Below are positions 33,661 through 45,443 of a stretch of DNA of 64,000 bases, in pieces. Source of the stretch: Prunella strophiata. Its lineage: Eukaryota > Chordata > Aves > Passeriformes > Prunellidae. The notes below the pieces were generated by a model. The model ran no database searches and had not been told where the DNA came from. It saw nothing but the letters and a program-made list of their open reading frames with translations. The DNA is taken from assembly GCA_036583965.1 (NCBI GenBank), contig JAZBQD010000502.1, forward strand, positions 1-64,000, in the 5' to 3' direction. Made by a program: the position numbers and the translations under genes. Each line of letters starts with the position of its first letter. The first letter of the stretch is position 1.

Positions 33661-36280
33661 CGGAGACTGCCGACAGGAGGATTTAAATAAAACAATGGAA
33701 CTGCTATTTTTGCCGAGTTTGGATATAAGTCCAATATAGCAGCTCAACTCTCAGCTGTCTGCCTACTCCCCGCCAATCCGACACTTTCAGCCTGGACCAA
33801 AGGCCCTCTCTGCAGAGAAACTGCTGGCTGCTTTATTTCTCCTGCTGCTCATTGACACAGCTAGAAAAGCCAACAACTAGTTTGGATCCTGAGTCTGTCA
33901 GAACAGGTGAACTTTGCCACGTAAAGCCAAGACACAGGGTCTTGGCCCCTGCACAATGTCCCAGGAATCACCTTTGTTGCTGCTGTGGATTATCACAGCT
34001 GAAGGTGAAATACTGGGGCAGCAGATGCACTGTCTCTAGAACCCATGGCCGACCAAAGCACTGTGCTCTAAAATCTAGCATTTGCTGTTTTCTGGTGTCT
34101 CCAGCATTGCTTTCAAAGCAAAACAGGGAGGAGGCAAACTGTGTATAGCTAATGATCCTGTAGAGTGTGTAAAACTTGCTAAGGCCTTGGTCTTTGAGGT
34201 GAGATCAGTTTGTAATGACTGTGATGTAGAACGAGTGCAACACAGAAAAGGGGAAGCATATAAGGAAAGGAATTAATAGTATATGTGAACATCTTGGCTT
34301 GTTTCCATTTTCAAGTCACTTCTGGAAAGCTGTTCTACTTTTCCAAGAATCTTCTCCACAGTGATGTTTGTTTTTTTCAAGAACCTTTCCTGGAGAACAA
34401 GGTCAAGCTCCTGTCACAAGGTGTGCCACCAACTGCAGCTTCTCTTGTCTTTCCACACTGTGTGCAGCAGGATTCTTGCAGCCAAGCAGGACAAAGGTTT
34501 GGAGAACTTGAAAACACATTGTCCTTTCTCTTCCTGGTGCACTAAAGAGTTCTGCTGTGGGTGAGGTCTTCATTGTTACTGTTCTACACTAAGAAAACAG
34601 GAGGTGGTACCAGGAATTGTTAGGAAATACAAGCCTGACTGAATTCAGAGAAAGAATCTCCAGAGCTTGCAGCCAGAAATGGAGAATTGTGTGATAATCA
34701 TTCCAGCCTGTCAGTGGACATCTTGAAAATTATCTGGAATGGGAAAATGGTCTGACAGAGGGAATTGTTTCTGAGCTCATTGTAGATGATTCCACCTCTG
34801 GTGCCTTGGTGCATAAATCAAGGGCACAATCAATTCATGATAAGTACCAGAACAAGCTGGACCTCTCAGAGTAGCCAACTGAAAGAATCTGAAAAGGAGA
34901 AATGCAAGGAATGACTTGGTGAACCCTGCCTGGAAGAAGAGTGATTTTTCCTTATAATTACTAATCCATTCCTTTGGCTTTTGGCTTTCTTAGCAAGGCC
35001 TTTTGCATCCCAGATTCACCATAAAGTGAGAAGCCTGAGCTTGTGGAAGTGCCTGAGGGATGCCCTGTTCCTGTGCACTGAGGCTGGAACAGGAGCCGGA
35101 GCCCTCTCTGGGGAAGCCTCCCCCGAGCTGGAATTGGTGCCGTGCTGGGAGAGGAGGAGGAGGAGGGGAGGGCGCTGGGCGCTGTGTGGCAGGAGCAGGA
35201 GGTCGGGGCCGCAGGACATTCCGTCTGCCCCGCAATGGGCGGCCGTGCCCGGGGCTCTGGGCCTGGCCCCGCGGGCGCTGAGCTCCCTGGGCTGGGCTCA
35301 GGCTCCGCTGGGGCTGGGCACAGGCTGGGCTCTCACTGTGCTCACCAGCAGTGCAAAACACCTCTGGGCATCTGCGTTTCCTGCTGCTGGGAAGAAGCAA
35401 TGACGCAAGTTGAGAATTTGTGGTTTCTGTTTCTTCTGGTGGATTTTTAAATTTAATTCCACTCTGCAGAGGCAATTTCTGTGATGGCCTCTGTCGATTT
35501 ATTCTATTTCATCAGCACTAGCCACAGGGCTGTATTTGAGCACTGCAAATGTGGCCTGTGTGGCTTTAATCTCCCTCACCTTAGTGCTCAGGGGCTGGTG
35601 GGCATTCCAGTATCTGCTGATCTTTATGCCTGTGACAAAACTACTGACTTCGCTGTCATGAAAGCACCGTGGGTAGCAGCAACTGAAAGAAGCACTTGCA
35701 GTTTTATGGATAAAATTCAAGTGGCAAGCAGAAGAGGGCCAAGAGCAGCCATGATCTGCAATTCCCAAGGCAAAGGCAGCAGCAGCCTCCTGCTGTCAGC
35801 TCAGGGTGACAAAACAGTGCTGCAAACAGCACTGGAACCCGATCCTTCCTTCCTCTGAGGGCTGGCTCAGGGCAGCGCAGGCGGGCCCTGAGCAGTCAGG
35901 GCTGTGTGTGGGTGCTTGTTGCTCGGCTCCAGAGCGGAGCTGGCAAAAGCCCTCGGGAGCCGAGGCAGGAGCAGGCGGGAAGGGGCCGGCGCTGCTGCTG
36001 CTCCTGCCCGGGAGCCCCGGCGGGGCCGGGCTGGCGCCCGCTGCGCTGCAGCTGCTGCTGCTGCCAGAGCTGGGCGGGACTCGGGGACAGGGCCCGGACA
36101 CGGGGGGACAGCAAAGGCCTGGCGGCTGCAGGGATGGTGGCGCTCGGGCCAGCGCCAGCACAGAGCTTCAGCCCGCCATGAACCCCGAGGGCAACGCCGG
36201 GGAAAGGCTCCATTTCAGCCTTTCTTCACTCGTGGCTGTGAAGGGACCGAAATGAAAGGAGAACAAGCAGGGCCCGACCC
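33661..36280. other. Spacer sequence without recognised gene
   Basis: Mixed sequence with two GC-rich stretches (about 34,990-35,400 and 35,860-36,200). The open frames there have compositionally biased products (Ala, Gly, Pro, Arg) and no recognised domain. No splice-coherent gene could be built. Confidence 0.4.
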
Positions 36281-36299
36281 CTTCTCCTTTGGGAGGAGC

Positions 36300-36480
36300 C
36301 CCAGGCCTGGGGCTGTGAGGGGTCATGAGGGGCTGTGAGGGGCTGTGAGGGGCCATGAGCAGCTGTGAGGGGTCATGAGGGGCTGTGAGGGGCCCTGAAG
36401 GACTGTGAAGGACTGTGAGGGGCCATGAGGAACTGTGGGGGGGTGAGGGGCCATAAGGGTCCATGAGGGGCTGTGGGAGG
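36300..36480 (+). repeat. GGGGCTGTGA-type short tandem repeat
   Basis: Repeats of GGGGCTGTGAGGGGCCATGA with a period of about 10-20 bases, leading into the longer-period array on the right. Confidence 0.8.
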
Positions 36481-38240
36481 CCAGGCACCTCATGGAACCA
36501 AGGGTCCATTGTGGCACTGTGGAACCAAGGAGATCATTGTTGACAGTATGGAACCTCATGGAATCAAGGGGCCATTATGGCACAGCAAGGCCTTGTGGAA
36601 CCAAAGGGACCATGGTGACACTATGGAACCTCATGGTACCACAGGTCCATTGTCACACAGCAGCCACAGCAAGGCCGCAGAACCAAGGAGGTCATTGTGA
36701 CACTGCACAACCTCATGGAATCCGGGCGTCCGTGTTACGTTACTGAACCTCATGGAACCAAGGGTCCATTGGGACACTATGGAACCAAGGAGACTGTTGT
36801 TGGCAGTACGAAAGCTCATGGAAACAAAAGTCCATTGGGTCATTGTGGGACCTCGTGGAACCATGGAGACCATTATTACACTTCAGGACCCATTGGAACC
36901 AAGGGGCCACTATGACACTGCAGGGCCCTGTATAGCCAAGGGGTCACTGTAGCATGGTGGGGCCTCATGGAATCAAGGGGATCACAGTTACAGCGTGGGG
37001 CTCCATAAGGGGCCGTGGGGCTCTATAAGGGGCTGTGGGGCTCCATGAGACCACAGGGCCATTCTGACTGTGGAACCAAGGATATCATTGTTACACTACA
37101 GGGCATCATGGAACGAAGGAAGCCATTGTGAACCAGTGGGGGAACCCACTGAGACTATTATGACATTTCAGGGGCCATTGTGGAACTGCAGGACCTCGTG
37201 GAACCAATGAGACCATTTTGACATCTCCCAGCCCCATGGGAGCAAGAGACTGTTGTGACACTATGGGGCCTTTTAGAGCTGAGAGGCCCTTGTGACCCTG
37301 TGTGGCACTGTGGAACCAAGGAGGACATTGTAACACTACAGGCTCCATGGAACTAAAAACTCATGTAACAATGAGGAGCCCAATGGAACCAAGGGGCCAA
37401 TCCATACTTCAGGGCTTCATGGAACCAAGGTGACATCGTGATACTGAGGAACCAAAAGAGACCATTGTGACACTGTGGGGCTTCATGGTATAGTATCAGG
37501 CAGACCCCCAGCTGGGGAATAATGTGCATTGACTTAATGATTCTCAGAAGACTGAACAATTGCTTTATTAAGCTATACTATATTACACTAATACTATACT
37601 AAATTACGTACTAAACTATACTAAACTAAACGAAAACCTGTGACTCTTTCCAGACAGTCCTGAGCCAGCCTTGACCTAATTGGCCAATCACTCAAAACTA
37701 CCTTCACCAGTGTCCAGTTAGCAAATCCCTTCGGGTAAACAATCTCCATAACGCATCCCACTTGTGCCAAACAACAGGAGCAGCGAATAGAGATAAGAAT
37801 TGTTTTCTCTTCTTCTCTGAGCTTTTTCACTGCCTTCCCCAGGAAAAATTCTGGGAGAGAAAATTATGTCTCTCTCTGTTCAAAGAGTATGTGAATACCA
37901 CATCATGGAACCAATAGATCATTCTGACACTCTGAGTCCCCATGGAACCAAGGGGGTATTGTGACACCACAGGGCCTCATAGAACCAAGGCAACCACTGT
38001 GACACTGCAGGACCTCATGGAAGCAAGAGGCCAGTGTAACACATCCAGACCTGGTGGAACCCAGGGGCCATTGTGATCCTGGGGAACCCAAAAGCACCAA
38101 GGGGCCATCTTGAGACTCTGAGACCTCATGGGACCAATGGTACATTGTGGCACTGCGCAGTCCTATGGAAACCATTTGACACTGCAAGACCTCATGGAAC
38201 CAGGGGGCCACTGTGATGCTGCAGGGCCCCAAGGATACGA
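36481..38240 (+). repeat. Degenerate ~50-bp minisatellite
   Basis: Repeating text such as CCTCATGGAACCAAGGGGCC, then CATTGTGACACTG, with a unit of about 45-60 bases and much drift, over about 1.75 kb. It is interrupted at 37,486-37,902 by a solo LTR. Open frames in it (for example 36,492-36,746) are repeat by-products. Confidence 0.85.
37486..37902 (-). mobile_element. Solo LTR inside the minisatellite
   Basis: A 417-base block. On the minus strand it starts TGTGGTATTCACATAC and ends GATACTATACCA, with AATAAAGCAATTGTTCAG as poly(A) signal about 85 bases before its end. Minisatellite text resumes on both sides (CTTCA before, TCATGGAACC after), which marks a clean insertion; only TCA is visibly duplicated. 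It resembles class II ERV LTRs of songbirds. Confidence 0.78.
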
Positions 38241-39358
38241 GAACAAGGAACAGGTCTGGTTGGCTGGGCCTCCTGGGGGCCGCCTGAGTCGGTCCAGCTG
38301 ACCTTGGCATGTTGAGGGGCACTTCTCATCAGCCCCTGAAACCCTGGAGTTCTGTGCTTTCCTTTCTGTGGGAAAGAACTGTCCTTCTTCTCCAGGAGTT
38401 CATGGCTGAAATTGGGATTCCTCCTCCAAATTTGATCGTAACCAAGTGTTGGAACCCAGCCCACAGGGAATATTTCTCTGCCTGTCCTGAGAAGTCCTGA
38501 TCCCCAGGAGAACACTGCTTTTAACCTTCGTCCATGGAGAGGGCTTCCAAGACTTTGGGATGAATTGGAATCTACGAAGGTGTGAAATAGATAGTAGTAT
38601 AGTTTATCACAGAGTGAAAATCTTAGAGCTTTGGGTTTTTAGTATGGAGGTAGGTAGAAGACAAGATGAAGGAATTTTGGGCATTGTCTGGTCTCCTTCT
38701 TGGTCTTCATCTACTCCATTTTCTGCGGTGTTGGAGGCACAGAGTGATTGGTTAGAAAGAACCTCAATGGTGGTTGACACCTAGAGCTTGGAGAAGGAGA
38801 AATCATCACCAAGCCTGCTCCAAACAGCAAATTAATGTAACTGTACAAGTTTTCTGTACAAACTCTAACACTTCCCCTTTTATTCCCCCTTCCTGGTAAA
38901 TATATTTTCAGTTGTATTTAGATAATTTTAAGTTTAAGTGAGTTCTATATCACGTTAAAGATATGTTTGTTAAATTACCCTTTTACAGGCCCTCAGACTT
39001 CATTTAAAAGGAGTAACTTGAGTTAATAGTAATAATTTAAGTTTTATAAGCTATTAAATACCAGTATTATTATTTAGTTTGTTAATATTAATGTTAATTT
39101 AGTTTTTTCAGACTATTATTATCTCTTTTCATTTTAATATACACATAATTGTAAATAGTTCTCAACGAAAGTTATAAGAAGTTAATATGACACAAACAAT
39201 CCTAACTCCCATTATTCATGTTAAGTTTTAAAATCCCTCCATTTTAATTAATTTGAAAAATCAAGTTTCCAGAATATACTCTTTATACCCTTGTCTATTG
39301 TTCTTTCTGCAAGGAGCCCCACAAGTATCCATGGTTCTTATTATAAAGAGTATAAGTC
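38241..39358. other. Spacer sequence, AT-rich on the right
   Basis: From 38,880 to 39,300 the sequence is strongly AT-rich. CTCTAACACTTCCCCTTTTATT near 38,865 recalls an LTR or its edge. No gene was recognised. Confidence 0.35.
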
Positions 39359-40027
39359 TGTACTGGGTTGACTATATGATGCTTTTATCCCCAATCAGTC
39401 TGTTCTGTTGTGTTGGATAATAAGTTTTGTACATTTAAGACTTGTTCTGAGAGTGAAGGGGGAGAGACAAAGTGCGTGGTTTGTTTTCAGTACACTGCAC
39501 TCATTCCTCCACATTCCTGCTCCTGGACTGTGTTGTCTGCAGATGGACAGACAGCAGGGACAGAGCTCTCCTTTGTTTTAGTTAGTTTTAGCTAGCTGAG
39601 GCAAAGAAGTTCCCTGGACTGTGGTTTTTTTCCTTTTTTTCCTCCGTTTTTTTTTTTTGGACCTGTTTAAACCTGCTCTGGCCTGAACACCAGAAGAGAG
39701 AAGAGCACTGGCAGCTCTCACCTGTGGACCACCGGGCCAGACCTGGGCCGAGGCATTTCCAGCACTGGAGGGACTGATAAGAGACTGAATGAGCTGACCT
39801 GCAACCCAGGGAGGGGACTTTTCTGAGTTTGTCATCTCTTTTGGAGCAGCAAGAGGTTTTATTGTTTGATATTGTTTAGGCTTTATTGTTTCATAAACAG
39901 TTTTTTCCACTTTTCTCCAAGGAGGTATTTTTTCCTGAGCCAGATGGGGGAGGGGCCAACTTGAATCTGCTTTTCTAGAGGAACCCCTTTGGAGGGTTCT
40001 CTCCCAAATTTACCCTGAACCAGGACA
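39359..40027 (+). mobile_element. LTR-like dispersed repeat, copy 2
   Basis: Begins TGTACTGGGTTGAC and ends AACCAGGACA. It is the partner of 15,395-16,049 in the same orientation. Shared segments include GTTCCCTGGACTG and GAGGGACTGATAA. The T-runs near 39,625-39,658 are specific to this copy. Confidence 0.65.
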
Positions 40028-40731
40028 AATGGTAATTTGATGGTTGATTTTTCACTGGTTTAAAAAGTTTTTTACAAATGATGAGTTTTATTTTGTGTTT
40101 TATAAATGATGTGTTTTACTTTTGTACTTGATATGCTAAATTACAATTTCATTAGTAATAAAGTAACAGAAGTTCTAATGAGAGTGAAAAGCAAGTGAAA
40201 AGAAGGTGTGCATAAGCTATTTGATAGTAAGACAAGGAGTGAATAGTATAGAATACTTGAAAGACTTTAAAGGGAAGAAAAAGAGAGGAAAAAAAAGGAA
40301 AAATAAAAGAGAGTGAGAGAGTGAGCAAAAAAGAAAAATAGTAATTTACTAAGAATAAGGATATTGAGAGCAAAGAAATGAAAGAAAAGGCTTAAGTGTT
40401 GCATTTATTATTACTGTTAAACATACTTTCTTACCTATACCTTTTACTCTTTACATATGTCAAAATTAATTTCTTGTGTATACCCCTTTCACGTTTAGTC
40501 TTTCTGTTAAGATTGTTTATTGTCACAAGTTTAGCTAAAATTATCAGGTTTATAATTGTCATTGTCATGTTAATAATGTTTTACTATTCATTATTATGTC
40601 TCCAGGAATCCCTTTATGAGTTGTCATAATACCTCTATAAGTTACCCCACATTAAGTAATTTAAGAATTTTCTAGGGCCATAACTTAAAGATTATTCCCC
40701 TGTTTCTAAAAGAAATAAAAAAAGGGGGAGC
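40028..40731. other. AT-rich sequence upstream of an LTR
   Basis: AT-rich, with a purine-rich stretch at 40,160-40,400 and a hydrophobic open frame at 40,396-40,629. It ends in AAAAAAAGGGGGAGC, a polypurine tract, so part of it may be the degraded 3' end of an ERV whose LTR follows. Env was not recognisable. Confidence 0.45.
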
Positions 40732-41216
40732 TGTGGAGTGCCCCTGCCCCAGGAGGAGGGGATTCTACCCAGACAGACAGCATCAGGCAAGGGGTGTGAT
40801 TTAGAGAAGATTCCACCCCTCCACCCTGATGTGCCCCCAGAAGCCCGGCAAAAGATGCTCCACCCCATTTTGTCAAATACAGGTATGGCCCCAGAATGTC
40901 CTCCTTTTCCTGTACCCTCATTGGTTTAAATTCTACTGCAGTGTACCCACCTTAGTTTTTTCCATTGGTTGTCTTCCTTGATCCACCCCTTTGTAGTTCC
41001 TGCTCCTCCTGCTATTGGACCCTGACCCTAAGCTGCACCCCTACCCTGTCATATAAAACCCTTGACCTTATTCCTCGTTTCTTGTCTTGGACCCTGGCAC
41101 AATAAAGGATCCTGGATTTTGCTAAAACAAGACCTGTCCTGTTGCCTTCCTTTCCTGTTAGTCGTCAGTGGCTGCCTGTCTGACGACTCCAGGGCCTGGG
41201 GGTAGTTGTTACAACA
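40732..41216 (+). mobile_element. 3' LTR with polypurine tract
   Basis: Begins TGTGGAGTGCCCC directly after a polypurine tract and ends TTGTTACAACA. Inside are ATATAAAACCC (TATA box, near 41,050) and AATAAAGGATCC (poly(A) signal, near 41,101). The layout is that of a class I-type LTR. No partner LTR lies in the window. Confidence 0.78.
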
Positions 41217-41815
41217 CAGGCCCTGGACCCAAATGCCAGCCCTTTGCCATGGGAAACAAAACTCACCACCCCAGTTTCCTGATGTCAGTTTGCAGGAGGC
41301 ACTTGGCACTGCCAGGGCATCCTGAGTTGGAGGTGGTAACAAGTTAGGTCTGAGAGACATCCTGCACCATTCAGAATTTTAGGAGGCGGCAGCAGTCGGG
41401 GACACAGGCCCCTGGACAAAAATGCCAGCCCTTTTTCAGTAGGAAAAAAACCTCAACACCCCAGTTTCCTGATGTCAATTTGCAGGAGGTGCTTGGCACT
41501 GCCAGGGCAGCCCAAGTTGGAAGTGCAGGGCAGCTTGGGTCTGGGAGACATCCTGCGCTGTTCGTAATTTCAGGAGGCGTCAGGCCACTGGGCTGGACAC
41601 AGGCTCCATGACATGAATGCCAGCCATTTTTCATGGGAAACAAAACTCACCAACCCAGTTTCCTGATGTTAGCTTGCAGGAGGCGCTTGGCACTGCCAGG
41701 GCAGTCCCAGTTGGAGGTGATGGCAGCTTGGGTTGGGAGACATCCTGTGGCATTCAGGATTTTAGGAGGCAGCAGCCCACTCGAGGCCACAGGCCCCTGG
41801 ACACGAATGCCAGTG
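41217..41815 (+). repeat. ~190-bp tandem repeat, about three copies
   Basis: The landmark CCCAGTTTCCTGATGT occurs near 41,270, 41,460 and 41,654, with CTTGGCACTGCCAGGGCA after each. Period is 190-194 bases. A partial fourth unit ends near 41,815. The array starts right after the LTR end. Confidence 0.88.
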
Positions 41816-43608
41816 AAGGAAAGATTTAATGTTAAAAGCACTGCCCAGGGAATGCTCTTTTGACAAGTTCTGCCCTGAGCTTTCCTTAAAAAGTTCTGAA
41901 AGATTCAATGTCACTAGCAAAAGCTCCTGCAACGGCTGCTTCGCCAGCAGAGCAGGGCTGTCAGCTGTGAAACAAGTGTTGCCACAAGCAGCAGCTTACC
42001 CAGGGCAGCAAATCAAGAGCTGGGAAGAGCTGATCTGAAGGACAAACCTCCTTAGCTCCTTCTAAAAGAGCTGGAACAATTCCCCATTCCAATGCTGGTG
42101 GAATGCTGGACACCCCAGCTCTAGGTGAGGACTGGACACAAGTTTGCTCCCACTGAGTGCTGTGATGGTTTCTGCAGGAGCTGTGGGCTCCTGTGCATGC
42201 CGGACATAATGAGAAGAGAAGGAGTCAAGTGCACTGACAGACCTTTGCCTTGAGCATACCCCAGCCTGGACCAAACACACTGAAAGGTTCCCTTTTGCCC
42301 TATGTCTTGAAACAGGTCCACTGTTTGACAGCTGAGGTTGGTTTGGTGTCAAGGAATTTCCCTCAGAAATACTAGGTTTGTCTTCCTCTGTGCCTTCTCC
42401 TCAGCAGCCTTGGGGATGCTCCTATGTGAAGCCATCTGTCTCCCACAGTTTGAGACAACTTAAAACAGGATATTGTGCAATAAATCATCTCTTCTAAAGG
42501 TGTTCCAACAATCCCTTTCCAGCAATAGGAAATTAATACTAATAGATGAAAGTGGGAAAAAGCTCAACAGTTTATTAACTAACAGAATCCCCCCATGACA
42601 CACATTACAAGATGATGCCGGGTTCCTCTCAGGAAGAACAGGAGCTAGCACGGAGTATATCTAGCAGCTGATGAAAGCTCAGTGGCTCATCCAGTGTTGA
42701 CTTTCTCCCAGTGGCACAGCTCCTCAGAACGGTCACGGCAGGTGAAGAAGCAGCTGGGCTGGAGCCCCTCGGGGTCTTTTCTCCCTGGCGTGGCTCAGCT
42801 CACAGACTCTTGGGCTGGGAGTGGGGCCGCTTCACTTCTGCTGGCACAATGTCCCTGGGCTTGGACAGTTTTCTGCTAGGAGAGCCCTGCCCACTGTCCA
42901 CACATCTTTCATAAAGGCCCAAACCAACTCCAAATACTGTCTACAGCAGCTTTTCACAAAGGGCTGCAGAAATCCAGGACAGCTGCAAGTGAGTGCAGCT
43001 GCGGAGATGTGAAGTTTCACAGCCTTTTCTAGGATATTTTAGAAAGATCTAAGAGAATATTGTGGCATGGAGTAGGTCCCTAATTTTGTCTCCAGAGAAA
43101 TCCCCAAAGGACACATTCACTCTGCTGATGATGGCAACCCCATAAATTCACGGACTAGTTTTCCCTGCAACATGCCACCCTGCCAGGGCTTTACCAGGCC
43201 AGGACTAGACCCATAGCTAAGCAAACACATGCAGCCAGGTGACATAAGAGTTTTTCTGACAGAAAACCTAATTAACACATTCACATGGCATTTCTTCTGT
43301 AACATCAGAAGCTGGCAACCATGAGGACTTTGCTGTCAAAAGGTTACAGTTTGCACTAGGCCCAGAAGTGTTTTTGCCTAAGGCAAAGCAAATTGAAATG
43401 TGAATTTAAAAGCTTCAAATGACTATGAAAGGAAACTGTGGAATAATTTCTGGAAAGGCAGCATTGTCAATGATCATGCAGCCCACCAACACCTGGAGCT
43501 GAATCCAGAATTGCTTCTTCCAGCTATGCAGGAATTCATTACACTGGCAAGCACTGGTTCATGGGAACAAATGATCCCCTAGCTCTGGGCTGAATGGCAC
43601 CCAGGCTG
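41816..43608. other. Spacer sequence without recognised gene
   Basis: About 1.8 kb up to the inner end of the right arm. No protein family, LTR or tandem array was recognised. Confidence 0.4.
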
Positions 43609-45207
43609 CGGTATAGATTTGAGGAACTCTTTTCACTTGTTATTGGGCCTCACAGTGCACTCATCCTTCTTCAAACAAGGTGCAAACAACACGCTTGGAC
43701 TGCTGTCCTGGATAAATATACATACAGATGACTTTTCCAAAGCAGTGCATCTTTTCCCAGTGAAATACACCACCTCTTCTTTCCTATGAAATTGTGATTG
43801 AAGACACCTGGGAGCCATATCTGTGTGAGATTGCAAAGGAGCTAAGCTTTGGGATTTGGGCACACTTCTCTTTGTTTCTTTGCTCAGGCCTTTTGTGACA
43901 CAGAACACATCTAGGTAGAAAACTTTTGACTATAAAGGATCTTTTGGATCCACTGTCCCCCAAACAGGTCAAAAGGTAGCCCTGTTGTAATGCCACGGAA
44001 CAAAGAGCAGCACAAATGACACAAAGAAAACATGGCAAAAGAGAGGCCTCAATGAGGAAAGGATGTGGTGAGACACAGGCACATTGAGTGAGCTGCATTC
44101 CCATAATCTCTATGGGTTTCAGGTCCTCAAATTCTTTTCTTGGTTTATTTACATTTAATTTATTTACTTTTTTAAAATCATCGAAATAAAATTTATACAA
44201 TGTAATAAAAATTTATTCTATTTATATGTAAGATAAATAAAATTTATATTACATTATTTATATAATAACAATTATTTATTTATATGTAATGAAAATTTAA
44301 AGATACAATCAAAACACATTTCTTCAGAACTACATCTAAAGATCAGAACATATGTACATCTGTAACTATGAAGCCTAATGCATAAATCCTATTCTTCAAA
44401 TGCTCTTCAGACAGGTGGCAGCTTCTTCCTGAGCTTGAAAGAAAGAGAGCTCTTCTGGAAAGGCAAGCACTTTGCGGGTAGGAGCATCAGAAGTGTCCAG
44501 AGAAAACTTCTTGGTAAGACTCTCACCAGTCAGACCTGCAAAATGGAGACAGAAAATATAAAACAGGCTGCAATGCAAACCTGAAGCAGCTGAAGCTCCA
44601 TATTTCATAGGACACATTTCCTGGAAACTTCTAAATAGCTGCACAGGGAAACCTGCTCCTGCTGGCAGACACTTGAGGCAGGCCAGGGGAAAACCCTGAC
44701 CCACTTGCCCAGAGCTACCACAGGAACAGCCTGGCCTCTGGGCTGCCCTGGGACAGCAGGGAGCCCAGAGCCCTGTGCTTCCCAGGAATGGCTCAGCTGC
44801 ACATGCACCCTCCTGCTCCTCTCCCTGCCCCACAGCTGAGCAGCCCTACAGCTCCACGGGGCACTGGCAGCAGCACAGCTCATTGCAGGGGGCACATGCA
44901 GGGCACAGCTGTTCCCTGGGAATGTGCACAGGCTCTCTGGGCTGCCACAAGACCCTTCCTCCTGCCACCAGAGAGCGGCCCAGCTCCCACCTTACCTTTT
45001 TGTGAGGCTGAGCCATGATCAGCCTCACCTTGTCCTCAACCTGGAGTTGCTTCAGGCCCCCCATGCCATGACTAGGAAGGGTGATGGAGAGAGCAGGGGC
45101 AGATGCCTCTCTTCCTTAGTATTTTGTCATTTTTGGCACAGCTAAAAAGGTGCGTCCAGAGGTGTCCAACTCAGCACTTCGTCAGCTTTCTGGAGAACGT
45201 CACGCCT

Positions 45208-45443
45208 TCACCAGCCCAAAAGTTTGGAGAGGTTTTCCCGCACATGTGGAGGCTTGCTGGCAGCACACTTCTTCAGCTTGGTGCCCATCACCTTGTAGAG
45301 GGCAGAGGCAAGCTTGGTGGCCACAGTGCGGACATTGGCACTTCGGACAGGCAGCGCCTTGTTCTCCAGGAAGGACCAGAGCACGGGCAGGGCGTCGCGC
45401 TGGACGACTTCAGGGCTCCTGGCATAAACCCATTCCACAAGCA
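45208..45443 (-). CDS. TOGARAM2-like: TOGARAM2-like last coding exon with stop
   Basis: Terminal exon of 236 bases up to the stop, acceptor CTGGCAG. It encodes VLVEWVYARSPEVVQRDALP and ends PHVRENLSKLLGW followed by TGA. The 3' UTR runs leftwards; AT-rich sequence with AATAAA-type signals lies near 44,200-44,280. Confidence 0.88.

Noticed and set aside
34990..36250. GC-rich frames that might be first exons of another gene
   Set aside because: There is no recognisable domain, no coherent splice partner and strong composition bias.
36473..38322. Open frames in the ~50-bp array
   Set aside because: They are repeat-derived text without a conserved domain, and they are interrupted by an LTR.
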